Source: Pipra filicauda (lineage: Eukaryota > Chordata > Aves > Passeriformes > Pipridae). From it: a DNA stretch of 64,000 nt. This document shows positions 32,701-44,700 of the stretch, in pieces. The notes beneath the pieces were generated by a model. That model worked only from the letters and a program-made list of their open reading frames with translations. It was not told the DNA's origin and made no database searches. How positions within the stretch are numbered: the stretch's first letter is position 1; each line of letters starts with the position of its first letter. Both the position numbers and the translations under genes were made by a program. The DNA lies in contig NW_024104401.1 in NCBI RefSeq assembly GCF_003945595.2, positions 620,001 through 684,000 on the forward strand. The letters are read 5' to 3'.

Positions 32701-35700
32701 TTATTGGGAGCAGCCAGCATGGTAGGAGGCAGCTCAGAAACAGGCTGTGTAAACCCTGGAATGGAGCAGGGAGTGAGGAGGAGGAGCCCTCATGTCCCTC
32801 ACTCCAGTGTGTCTTGAGCGCTCCCTGAAAGCAGACCATGGGAAAGCAAGGATGGGAACTGGGGTGTGCTGCCATGGATTGTGAGGAGAAACATCTGAAG
32901 CAGGTCTCAGGTGTTGCCCATGACCTCTGACAGCAATTCACCCAGCAGGGTTATGCCAGCCGCCGTTTCTCCAGCCGGAATAAATAAATAATTATTGATT
33001 TATTAATTATTAATTGATTGGTTTTAATTTTATTTCAGCATCTTGGGGAAGTTTGTATAGGCTTAAGTGATTAAAAGCAGGTGGGCTGTAGATCTTGGTC
33101 ACTGGTAAAATCTTTGGGAGCTCCTCTTGGTTTTTTTTTCAGGCTCTTGGTCACCTTCTGGCCATGTGATAAATTCCTCAAAAGGCAGAGCTCCACAGCT
33201 CTCCTTAGACACATACCTGCATTTTTAATCCTAGAATATTTTAGTTTTAAAGCCCACCTCATTCCAACCCCCTGCCATGGGCAGGGACACCTTCCACTAG
33301 CCCAGGCTGCTCCAAGCCCCATCCAGCCTGGCCTTGGATGCTTCCAGGGATCCAGGGGCAGCCACAGCTTCTCTGGGCAACCTGTGCCAGGGCTCACTAC
33401 CCTTCCAGGGAAGAATTTCTTCCCAATATCCCATCTAACCCTGCCCTCTGGCAGTGGGAATCCATTCCCCCTTGTCCTCTCACTCCAGGCCCTTGTCCCA
33501 AGTCCCTCTCCAGCTCTCCTGGAGCCCCTTTAGGCACTGGAAGGGGCTCTCAGGTCTCCCTGGAATCTTCTCTTTTCCAGGCTGAACACCCCCAGCTCCT
33601 CCAGCCTGGATCCAGAGCAGAGGGGCTCGAGCCATCAGAGCATTTTGGTGGCTCACTCTAGACTCACTCCAACAGCTCCATGTCCTTCTTATTTTGCTTT
33701 TCCAGCAGTGAACCTGCTGTTCAGCCGTCAGAGGTGGCTGAGATGCTGTGTGCAGGAAGCACCTCCATGTGCCTTTATCTGAACAGTGGAGTTTTGAACA
33801 TTGTTTCAGTGAGATTTTACCAGGAGGTCTTTGATTTGTTAAAAAGACACATTTTGCCTTTGGGCATGAGGATTTTTATACTTCATATGGCCTTAAGTGA
33901 TGCTGCCCCTGTTGCCTCTCTGCCTGTCTGGGGGCACAACTAAATGCCTGAAGTTCTATGGCAGGAATCAGAGGATTTAAGGCTGCTCAGTGTTCTGTTG
34001 TTTAATCTTTGGAGTGGTTTAGAGATCATGAAACACCGTCTTTATTTATCAAAACAATCCTTTCCTCAGGCTGAGTACTGGGCTGGTGTGTCTGCTGTGC
34101 TCCTACTGCCACCCTGATGCCAAGTGGTGGCTTTCTGCAGGTCTTTGGAAGTGCAAAGGACAAGAGCATCCATGTGTGTGTTTGTCTACTAATTCTGTTC
34201 AACTTTTGTGCATGATCTTTCCAGGGTAACAGAGCAGGGAGCAGTTCAGTGCCCGGTGTTTGCCATGTGTGTTCAGCATCTCTGGGAAAGGAGGGAACTT
34301 GGCTGTGGTCTCCTCCTGGAGCCTCCTGATCCACGTCAGGATGGGATAGGCTTCTCTTGTGATGGAGCAGCACTGCTGCTCTCCGTGAAATTCCCAGGTG
34401 CCTTTCCCAGGCCCCATTGCCTGAGTTTGCAATCCCAAGGCTTTCTGCTGCTGGGAGCTTAGGTGCAGGGCCATGGGAGGGATGGAGACACTGGGAAACG
34501 TGTCCTGCCAGAGAGGTGAACCACTCCTGGCCAGTGCTCCAGCTCATCCCACGTCCCATCCTGCTGCTAAGGCAGCACTGTCCATAACCCAGCACCATTA
34601 GCCTGGACCGGGGGGAGCTGAGGTTGGCTTCCATCAGTGCTGGTTGACTTCTCCTTTCCTATCCAGGTCTCTTCCTCTACAACAGTCCCCCCAAGTGTCT
34701 TATTTCCTTCCCCCCTTGGTGAACAAACATTTTTAATTGTCACTTGCCCCCTTACCCTTCCTCCCTGCTCTGCAGGAGGCTCTTTTACCATGTGGAGTTT
34801 GGTGGAGGTTGGGGCTGTGCCGCAGGGCTGCGGCTGCCCAGAGCTGAGGGATCTGCGTCTGCCTCGAGCCCGGGGACCCCTCCTCTGTCCCCCATAATGC
34901 TGAGGACTGTCCTTGGGGCGGTGCAGCAAAGCCAAGCCACCAAACAGCCCCACTCCTGCCATCCTCCCCTCTCTCTCCCCTACCCCGAGTCCCCACCCTG
35001 TTGGTGGCCCGTGCCCCCACTCTGGGGTCTGCATGGCACAGCACATCATTCCAGCCATGTACCAGCATCTTATCCCAGCACGGCACAGCATGTCATTCCA
35101 GCCATGTACCAGCATCTTATCCCAGCACGGCACAGCACGTCATTCCAGCCGTGTGCCAGCATCTTATCCCAGCACGGCACAGCATGTCATTCCAGCCATG
35201 TACCAGCATCTTATCCCAGCACGGCACAGCATGTCATTCCAGCCATGAACCAGCATCTTATCCCAGCACAGCACAGCATGTCATTCCAGCCATGAACCAG
35301 CATCTTATCCCGGCACAGCATGTCATTCCAGCCGTGTGCCAGCATCTTATCCCGGCACAGCACAACATGTCATTCCAGCCATGTACCAGCATCTTATCCC
35401 GGCGGTGCCTGGCGGCTGCTCCCCTCTAATCCCTCCCCGTTCCTCCCCTTGGTGCCAGGGCCCAGCAAGCACTGGTGGCTGATGGAGGAGCGGTCCCTGT
35501 CTCTTCTGCCTCCCTCACCTTCTGGAAAGGGGGAGAGAAGAAGGAGAGATGCTGCAGGGGAAGGTTTGCTGTCTCTCTCTGAGTGGGGATTTGTTAGCCA
35601 AAAAGGAAGATGCCTCCGAGGCACCTTGTCATGTGGCTGTCGGGTGCCATCTGTGTTGCTTGGGCCACTTAAACTCCTGGTGGGAGGTCAATTGGCAGAT

Positions 35701-38700
35701 GTCAAAACGGGCAAGGGCTCAGTTTGGAGAAGTGTCTCTCGCAGTTTGTTCCTGCAGCGTGCTGGGAAGGGTGTCCAAGCTGCGCCTCCCACCCTACAGC
35801 AAGCCTGGCCCTTCTGGTGTGTGAGAGCACTCACTTGCCCCTGGGTGTCCAGCTGGGTGTCCCCCGGGGGCCCTGTACCTGTCACAAGTCATGTGGCACC
35901 GACATTCAGCAATTGACTTGCAGCCTTCATTTCATGGGATTTCTCTGGATGCTCTCAGTCAGCTCTGGGGTGTATAAACTGTAGGAAGAGCAGTAGGAAA
36001 AGGTCAGTCCATGGTGCCAGGAGGTGCATGTTTGAACCCCACTGTGAGCCTTGCTGCCAGCCAGCACTGGGCTAATTCTGCCTGGAAATCCTCAGAGATG
36101 CAGATGCACCTCTGCCCATGAGCAGCATCCTGCCTGGATTGCTCGGCTTGCCAGCGGCCTCTGGGCAGCTCAGATGCATTGCTGGCTGGGAGGAGAGGAG
36201 GAAAACACCCTGGCATGTGCTGAGACCTTGGAAATTTTTGGCTCCAGGTGGACTACCAGCTGCACAGCCTGTGATCGTGGATCAGATGTAGCCGTCGTCC
36301 TGGGCCGCGCGTGGTTCTGAGCTCGGCGTGAGCACGTTTTATATGGAAGGTTAAGGTCGTGTATCCAAAACTCAGGCAGTTTGCCTCGCCCACGCATTTT
36401 TAAAAGATGACGCTCCTGTGGATATTGAGGGCTTGGGGATTTTCCCTGAGTCCTCTTAAAATCTTAGGTGGCTGCTGTAGCATCAATGTGCAGCCTCAGG
36501 GCTGAGCTTCACCCTCAAAACACTGATATGAATCCAGACTGTCATTGCTGGAGCTGTGACAGCCCAAAAAGTGCCTAAGCTGCAGTTGGGTCAGACTGGA
36601 AAAGTGTTTTTAATTATATCATTATTACAGACTGTATAACTGTGCCCCTGGAACCTCTGCTTAGGGGTGAGGCCTTGAGATGGGATGTGTGGGACTAACT
36701 AACCTTGTTCACTTTGTCTGCTCTCCTTCCTTCTGAGCTGTTCAGCCAAGCACTGCAGAGCTGTAGCAGTGAAGCCTAAGGGATGGTTTAAGAAAATAAA
36801 GCCTGGTCCTGTGATCACCCTGCTCTCTTAATTGCCTAGGTAATGAGCTGGCCTTGGAGGAGCAATTTAAGCTGGAAAAGTCTTGTGACTTCCCTTAGGT
36901 AAGCAGTTTTCCTGCTGTGCGCTTTCCTTGCCAAGTATTTTTCCCTGGCTCTCATAAGAGTCGCTGGTAGGGAGCTCTTGGGGGTCCCTGGGGTTCACTG
37001 CCACCTCAGTGGCTGCCGGGGTGTCTCAAGGCTCCCTCAAAGGAAAGCACGGGAGCAGAGCTGGGAAGAAACTCCTGGTTAGGGTGTTGGGCTGGGCTGA
37101 TCCTTCCTGGTCTAGTGGAAGGTGTCCCTGTCCATGGTGTGGGGGGCTGGAACCAGATGGTGTTTAAGGTCCTTTCCAACCCAAACCGTTCTGTGGTGGA
37201 CACCTAAAGCTCCTGAGGGATGAGCAGTGGGAGCAGAAGAGTTCAAACCGCTGCTGATGCTGCAGGAGGAAGGGAAAGCCTGGCAGGTCCTTGTCATCTT
37301 TGTCCTTGTTTAAACTTCTGCACGTGCCTCTCCCTTTGAGACCCAAGTGCCTTTGGTGACACAACAAAAAGCCACACGTGGTTAAGGCCTCCTTGCTTCT
37401 AAAAGTGCAATTAGATCTGATAAGAGGCCATCCATTATTCACTGTGCGTGTTCGCAGAGGGTGGTGTATCCACACCGTTCAGGCAGGGATAAATAATTCA
37501 TCTGTTTAATGAAATTTGTGTCAACAGGGAGCTGTGGCAGGTATTAAGTTAAGTAAAACCGTAGTATCCATTAGGAATAAGCAAATGGAAAGTCAAGAAG
37601 TAGTTTCCAGTTGCTAGAAAATGGGCTTTGTACAGCTCTGATGAGAAACCAACTGAGGCGGGGAGGAGACTGGGTTGAGCGTGGCAACCAAGAAGGCATT
37701 TGGGCCAAATTTTGATCCCTTTGCATCACAGAATCATAGAATAGTTTGGGTTGGAAGGGACCTTAAAAGCTTATTTTGTTTTACCCCACTGCCATGGGCA
37801 GGGACACGTTTCACTAGACTAGGTTGCTCCAAGCCCTGTCCGTTTTAAAGGAAAATGTTGCTCTGGCTGGGGCAACACCACGTTTTCCTTTAAGTGATTC
37901 TTAAACATGAAACAACCTCAGTTTATTCAAAAGAAACCCAAAACGCTGAGTGGTTGGTTGTTGGGGTTTTTTTCTGAATTTCCAATATTTTCTTTCTTCT
38001 TTGCAATAAAGTGCAGGAAAACAATTTTGAGGGGCTGTACTGAGCAGCAGAGCTGCAGGTCCCTCTGCCTGTGAGCATCTCAAAGCTGGAGGGGTGGGTG
38101 GGAATCTGGAGGTCCCTCGTGGTAAGGTCTATACTCCCATGAGTGGAAGACCAGCTTTTCAGGGAATTGCCACAAAAAGGCAATTAATGTAATATTCAAT
38201 CTCTCCTTCTCCCTGAGAGTGACTGATACACACTGGGGCTTGCAGGGAGCACTATTACCAAAATCCTTCTCTCTCCCCTCCCCAAGGCCTGCTCCCACTA
38301 ACAGTGGCCGTGCAGACGGCCCAGCCCTTGCCTGCAGCCCTTGAAGAGCAGTGAATTAGTTTGGTTTCCTGCTCCTGCTACTCCTGCATTGACACCTGGG
38401 GCAGGTTTGGGATCGAGTTGTGTTGTTTTCCTCCTCTGCAGTCAGCAGACGATGTGAAACTGCCCCCACCGGGAGCTTTTGCCCTGTGGAGGGAAGGGGG
38501 GCTGGGAGATATCCTCTCAAAAATGTTAATTCCCGCTTGGTGGTGCAGAGATTTCTCAGGTCTGCAAAGCCCTGGCAGGTTCAGGAGTTCACTGGCAAAC
38601 CTGGTAGGCAGTGAGGTGTCCCTTCAGCACCACGTGAAACAGCTTCCCAGGCTGAGTGCCGAGGGAAGCACCTGGAGGTGGAGGGAGGAAAGCCACCTCC

Positions 38701-41700
38701 TTGGCCCCCCCAGCCCTCCATTTCCTGGGGGTGACAGCAGCGGGCCAGGCAGCAGAGTCCTGGTGAGCACCGTGGGCACCTGTGTGTGAGGATGACCAGG
38801 GGCAGGGAGCATCCTCCTCCCCTGGGGAGGCACATCGGGCAGGGAGTTTGTTCCTCGGAGATGGGACTGGGCAGGGAGAGAATTTCTTCCTCTCAGCTAA
38901 AAGGCTTTTTGTGGCAAAATAGCCTGCAGGGCCTGGCAGAAGCTGTATTTTCTTTTTCTTGGAAGAAATAGCAAGAAAATTGCGCAAGCCTTGCTGCTTT
39001 CAGGTGACCGACTTGTCTCTCCTCACCTTTCTCCTTCCAGCAGCAAAGGCGATGCCGGTGGCCAGAGGGAGCCCAGCAAAGGCCACTTCTCTCCTTTTTT
39101 TTTTTTTTTTCTCTCCCCTTCTTTTTATTTTTTTTTCCGCTGAAAATTGCGCAGCGAGGGCAGAGGTTGCCCCTCGTCTCGCTGCCCTGCGTGAGTGCTG
39201 TGCCGGGAGGGCACCTTTCCCGGTCCCTGCTCTCCGGGTGGGGGGAGGATGTGGCGGCGGTTCCCCGGCTCCTCTCCGCCCCGTCAGCCTGATGTGCTGT
39301 GACAGTTCTGCTGAATTGCTGACCCGAGGGGCTGCGAGGGGCTATTTATGGGCAGACAAAGCCGGGGCACACCGGGCAGGAGGCCAGCCGGGGGTGGCCA
39401 CACCCAGGAGCAGGTCGTCTTTGGGGTTCCTTGGGTGACTCGGTGGAAAAGGCGCTGTTTGGTGAAGTCGGCAGGGAAACCCCCATGGGAACTGTGGTTT
39501 ATACGAGAGCAGCCCTCACGCCCCAGTGGTTCGATCCCGTTTGCAGGAGCAGGTTGGGTTTGATGGCAGGAATCTGTACTGAGAACAACAGGCTCTCCTC
39601 TGCTTTTACCCCAGAGCCCAGGTGCTGATAGCAAAGTCTTATTTTTAGCCGTCGGAGTTAAGATTTCCTTTTGCAGAGGTAATATCAAACCATTAAACCA
39701 GACCCCTGAGCAGAGGGCAGCACCCTTTAGCTGCTCTCCTGTCAGCCAGGTTTATTTTTATCTCACACCTCTGGCACAGCAGGCTGGGAGCTCGCAGAGG
39801 AGGACTGGAGACCTTTAATAATTCATAACTCCTACATTTTGCTCCCAGCGATCGGAAAAGCCGGAAGGGCGCTGGCACAAACCTGCTCCATCCACACCAC
39901 AGGACCGTTGTGGCCCTCTGCTCTCGTGCTGCTCTGCCCCATGGCCTGTCCCTGCCTGGGGTTTGTGTTGGGCTCCAGCCTGGGCAGGGGACCCCGGATG
40001 GTCCCTCGTGGTGGGATGGCATTTGGGGTGAGACAGAGCGAGGCCACGCTCAGGACCGACCCGTGGGTGGACAAACACCTCAACCCTGGTGTCGGCCCAT
40101 CCGTGTCCACACAGCTCCTGACATCATCTGGGCAGGCTGAGCTCGAGGGGAATTTCCAGAAGCAGGGGGTTTGCTGCCCTATCAGGTGTTTTTCTCGTAA
40201 TGTTAGAGCTGGGACATGCTTTGCCTTTGGTTATGGAGCTGAGTCGATCTTTGGGATGGTCCTGTGCCTGGTGGAAGAACATTTTGTCCCCAAAGCCTGA
40301 GGTGTGTACTGGTGAGGCTCTGCAGACCACAGCATCCCTCCTTATTCCCACCCCCCTGCGAGCCAGTGCCTACTGAGGGTGTGGAGGGCTTTGGGATGCA
40401 AGGGGAGCCCTGGCAGTGGACGAGGGGGCCATGTGCCTTTGCCACGTGCTTGCCTTCCCAGCAGAGAAATGCTGTTGCATGGGGGGGCTCCACAGTGGAG
40501 ACTGAACCACCCTTTCTCTCATGGGTGCCCCTGGTGGTCCTGGAAGGCTGAGATGCAGCTGGAACATCTGCCTTTTGCAGCACCCGAGTCCTTCGGGACC
40601 TGCTCCACGCGGATGGAGGAGCTGATTTGCGGCAGCTGCTTTGGCAAAGCACAGGGTGAGCCGAGTGTTACAGAGCCTGGTTTTGTTTATGTGCCGGTGG
40701 CTGTTGCCTTCTGAGTCGCTGCTCAGTCTCTGCTCACAGCTTTGCTCCCCGTGACAGCTTTTTGGGCCATTAAATTGCTTCCAGGGTCCACTTGTTCCCG
40801 TTGCATCTGAGCCTGTCAGCTCTGTGGCACGTGTAGCACGGGAGCTGGGAAAGGCAAATCCAAAAGAGCTCTTACCCTCTCTGAGCACTGGCAGGCTGCA
40901 GTGGTGCTGCAGCTGGTGCCTCACACCTTTCCTTCCACATTCCAGGGGGAGCAGCTGGTTTAGCAGCAGGCAAATGCTGTCCTCTGTCCTCATGGTGCTG
41001 GCAAGAAGCTTCCCAGCTTTCCTGCAGCTTCCTCTGTCTCCTGGACAGGCCTGTCATGCGCAGGCTTTTAATATTATCCACCCTAAAATATCCTCAGGAT
41101 TTGTCCTCTTGGGGAGCACAGAGCAAAATTTGCAGACACATCTTTTAGTTAAACTGAGTGACAGATTTCCTCATCCATATGGATTGTGCATCGACCACTA
41201 TTAGATCTCGGATGTCTGTGTTTGTATCCATGTGTTTTCCGTGTTGTTTTTCTCCCACTGTGAGCTGTGACTTGCCTTAATTTGGTTGAATAAACTCACT
41301 GTGCTGCTGAACTGTAACAAGACATCATTGACTGAGCTACATCCTTCAAAATGGCACATTCCTCATCCTGGAAGAGTGGAGGGCAGGCTTTTGCTGCTGT
41401 TGGTCCTGCAGAGCTCCGGGCTTGGGGCAGAGCGACTGGAAAACTGGAAAAGGAGCTGGGGTGCTGGTGACAGTGGCTGGACATGAGCCCAGTGGCTGAG
41501 GGAGCTGGGGGGGCTCAACCTGGAGAAAAGGAGGCTCAGGGGGGAACTTCTGGCTCTGCAACTCCCTGACAAAAGAGGGGAGCCAGGGGGGTCGGGCTCT
41601 GCTCCCAGGGAACAAGGGACAGGAGGAGAGGGAACGGCCTCCAGCTGTGCCAGGGGAGGTTTAGACTGAATGTTAGGAAAAATTTCTTAACTGAAAGGGT

Positions 41701-44700
41701 GGTCAGGCATTGGCACAGGCTGCCCAGGAAATATCCCTAGAAATGTTCAAAAGACTTGTGGATTGGCACCTGGGGACATGGGTTAGTGGTGGACTTGGCA
41801 GTGCTGGGGGAACGGATGGACTGGATGATCTTGGCTGTCTTTTCCAACTTCAACAATTCCGTGATTTTATGACTCTGATGCCTACCTGCTTTAAGGATCC
41901 CCGGCTTTAACTGCTTATTACTTGTAGGTCATTAAAGTTCCAGGAGGGAAAAAAGAATGGAAAAAAACCAAACAAACAAACCAAAACAGTTCAAGGTACT
42001 GGGGAAAATGTCCTGTTAAAATCGGCTCTTTGAGGGGCGAAGCAAAGGGCTGTGACTCCATGGTGGCTTCCCCTGGCACAGCATTGTCCAGCTTTGCAGC
42101 CAGGTCCACTTTTGAGATGTTCATGATGGTGGGTTGTGTGTGCTCCTGCAGCACTGATGTCCCTTCCCTTTCCTTCGTGCAGTGGCTCTGAAGAATGGCG
42201 GTGCCAAAGAGGCGGAGAGGGATGGAGACTGCGGCAACAGACCCGCTCCAGCCTCGGCAGCCGTGCCGGAGGGAGAGCTGCTCCTACAGGTTAGTGCTCC
42301 TCACTGGCCACCTCTCTCTTGCAAATACCTTCAAGGGATTTTCCTCTTGGCCCTTTTCCAGCTCGTTTGAGTTTTGCCCTAAAAGCAGGCTGTTCTGTTG
42401 CCGGTGGCAGGTGTTGTGGTGAAGCCGTGGTTCTGTGTGGTGTAGCTCTCTGTGCTTGTGACTGAGCAGAGGTGTAAGACCTCCTCAGGTCCCTGGGGAA
42501 GAAACTGTGTTGCTGCTCTCCTGCTTTTCCCATCGTTCCTGGAGAAAATTTGCATCTGTAAATTGTCCACATGTAGGAAACATCTTGGTAGAAGCAGTGC
42601 TGGATTTCTGAGCACAGAGATTCATCTCTGTTTCTTCACTCTCATGTGTAAATGTGCCATAGGTGTTATGTGGGAGCCAGGGTGTTTGAGTGCTGTTTTC
42701 AGCATGGGCACACTGGTCCTGACTCGAGCATGTTGTGCAAACACTGGTGAAAACAGGGAAGAAAATGTCATGGGAGTCTTTCCTGATTTTGCGGCAGTGA
42801 TGCCACTCAGTACGTAGACAGGTGCTGATTGTGTGCTCAGCCCACAGTCCCAGGGTGTATCCCAGGAGCTCTGCCAGAGCTCCCTTGGTGATGCTGGAGA
42901 CAAGGCTGGGGATGCTGCAGCATGGTTGGCTGAGCCTGCTGCTTCCATGGTTTATTCAGAGATGCAGGAGATGACCTTCTGTCTCCAAACTGTGCGCGGT
43001 GAATAGGAGGAGGTCAGGCTCTGGCAGTGCAAGGTCCTGCAAGGACACAGGTCTCCCCTCCCCGCCTGGCACCCGGGCACAGGCTGCAGCTCTGACCCCT
43101 GCCTGGCTGGCCTCCAGCATGGGACAAGCATGCTGGGCAGCCCCAGCTCCCCTCCAAATGCTCACTCAGCAGGAATTGTAATTACTGTCCTGCTGAAGAG
43201 CTGAGGAGCCAGGATCTCCATGTCTAGGGAGAGAAGTGCTAAAGCCAGGCTAGTTAACAACCAAAAAACTGAGGGTTTTCCCTCAGGATGTAACAAAACT
43301 TCTCAGCAGGGCTTGCTGGGGGTTGATTCCTGCTCAGTAACTCCTCCCAGAGCTGGATGCCATCCTTTTAGAGGTACCAAGCTGGGCATTAAAAGCTCTG
43401 GGTGTAGGTTTGGCTCTCCCAGGGGTCTGTCAGTGGGATTCTGGATGTGGCAGGGGCTCTGAATCTGCCTTCATGCCCCAAGGAGATGCTCCTACGTGTT
43501 TATAAACCTACTTCCATCCAATCCATCACCTCTGATGTCCAAAGTTCCTTTGTCTCTTGGTCCACTCTGATTCTTCCCTTCTCCTCCTCTGAAATTGCTC
43601 AAAGGGTTAAAGTGCATTTGGCAGCACTAATTAACCTCTGCAGCAGATTCCCACACACTGAGATCAACCCCAGTAAATAGAGAGAGCATTTGTGCCCGGA
43701 ATAAAGGGAAGGAGAGGGGGGAGAAACACCGACCTTGACAATGAAACAGGAGTTGGCAGCAACAATAGCTGGACTTGGCTGAGCCTACACGCCAGACCCT
43801 AATTAATCCTGATGTCTGTGCATTATGGAGTGGAGGAAGCAGCCAGGGCTGGCTACTGTGGCTTCCCTGCCAGGTTAGCGGTACAGGATGGTTTTGGCTC
43901 TGGGGCTTCTGGGGTCCACATGCAAGACCCTGCCTTGCAGAGGGCTCCTGCTCCCTGCTGGCAGTGTGTCCCCACGGGGACCTGTTGCCCTTAGGGAGGG
44001 GTGGCCACGGGGTGCTGTCAGGGCAGTGAAAGCTCTTTGGCTTCTGGGGAGGTAAACCAGTGATTTTCATGGGTTTTCATGACCTTTGCTCTTAGGCAGC
44101 GCTGTGGGCTTGAAGGTTTAAACTGGATGTCTGTCAGGATCGTTTCAGAGTTGGGGAAACTGAGTCACAGTGATTTCTATCACTTGGGCTCAGGGAGGAC
44201 TCCTGTGGGCCTGCTCTCTGCCCTGGCAGGGGGATGACGAGGTCTTCAAAGCACTGGGCTCTGTGCCACAGAGACTTGCAAAGGTTGGTGCTGTGCCTGC
44301 AGCACTTAAGGATGCTTCCCTGGATCCTGCCAGTGCCTGTGTCAGCAGTGGTCTTCTGCCTGTCAGCTCCTGCCTGGTGCCAGAGAGCAGGGATGAAAAG
44401 CCATGCCCCCTGGGACAGCAGCTGCACTCCCAAACTGGTAGGGAAGCTCCTCTGCCCCTTGTAGTCTTCTCCAGGTGCAAAGACTCGGCCTGTCCTCCCT
44501 CCTGCTTAAAAAGAAATTGGCATTTCAGAAATCAGATGGTTTTGCTGCAGTTTCAAAAACCTTTTCCATTTCCACTGGTTGAGGCTCTCTCAACACTGGG
44601 TTGGCCACCTCGGGGAGGGAGAGGGCAGGGGAGACAACACCTTCCTTGGCCTTGCTCTTTGCACTCCATGGTCCTTCTTCAGGCCACTCCTCTGGCACCT

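Larger units (their letters stand above)
30051..42182 (+). other. AHR1B intron 2
   Basis: 12.1 kb, GT-AG. It starts with two adjacent minisatellites (30103-30522, 30535-31105). It also holds another minisatellite (35036-35405), CR1 fragments (33220-33690, 37100-37200, 37725-37845, 41477-41880), an AT-rich patch (about 32975-33045) and a CpG-richer patch (39130-39300). No convincing further exon. Confidence 0.75.

Noticed and set aside
35036..35405. CRISPR-like repeat array
   Set aside because: Direct tandem units without unique spacers in a vertebrate intron; an ordinary minisatellite.
40580..40655. Alternative AHR1B coding exon
   Set aside because: Splice-like borders only; no homologous segment in AHR2 or known AHR proteins, so not listed as a gene feature.
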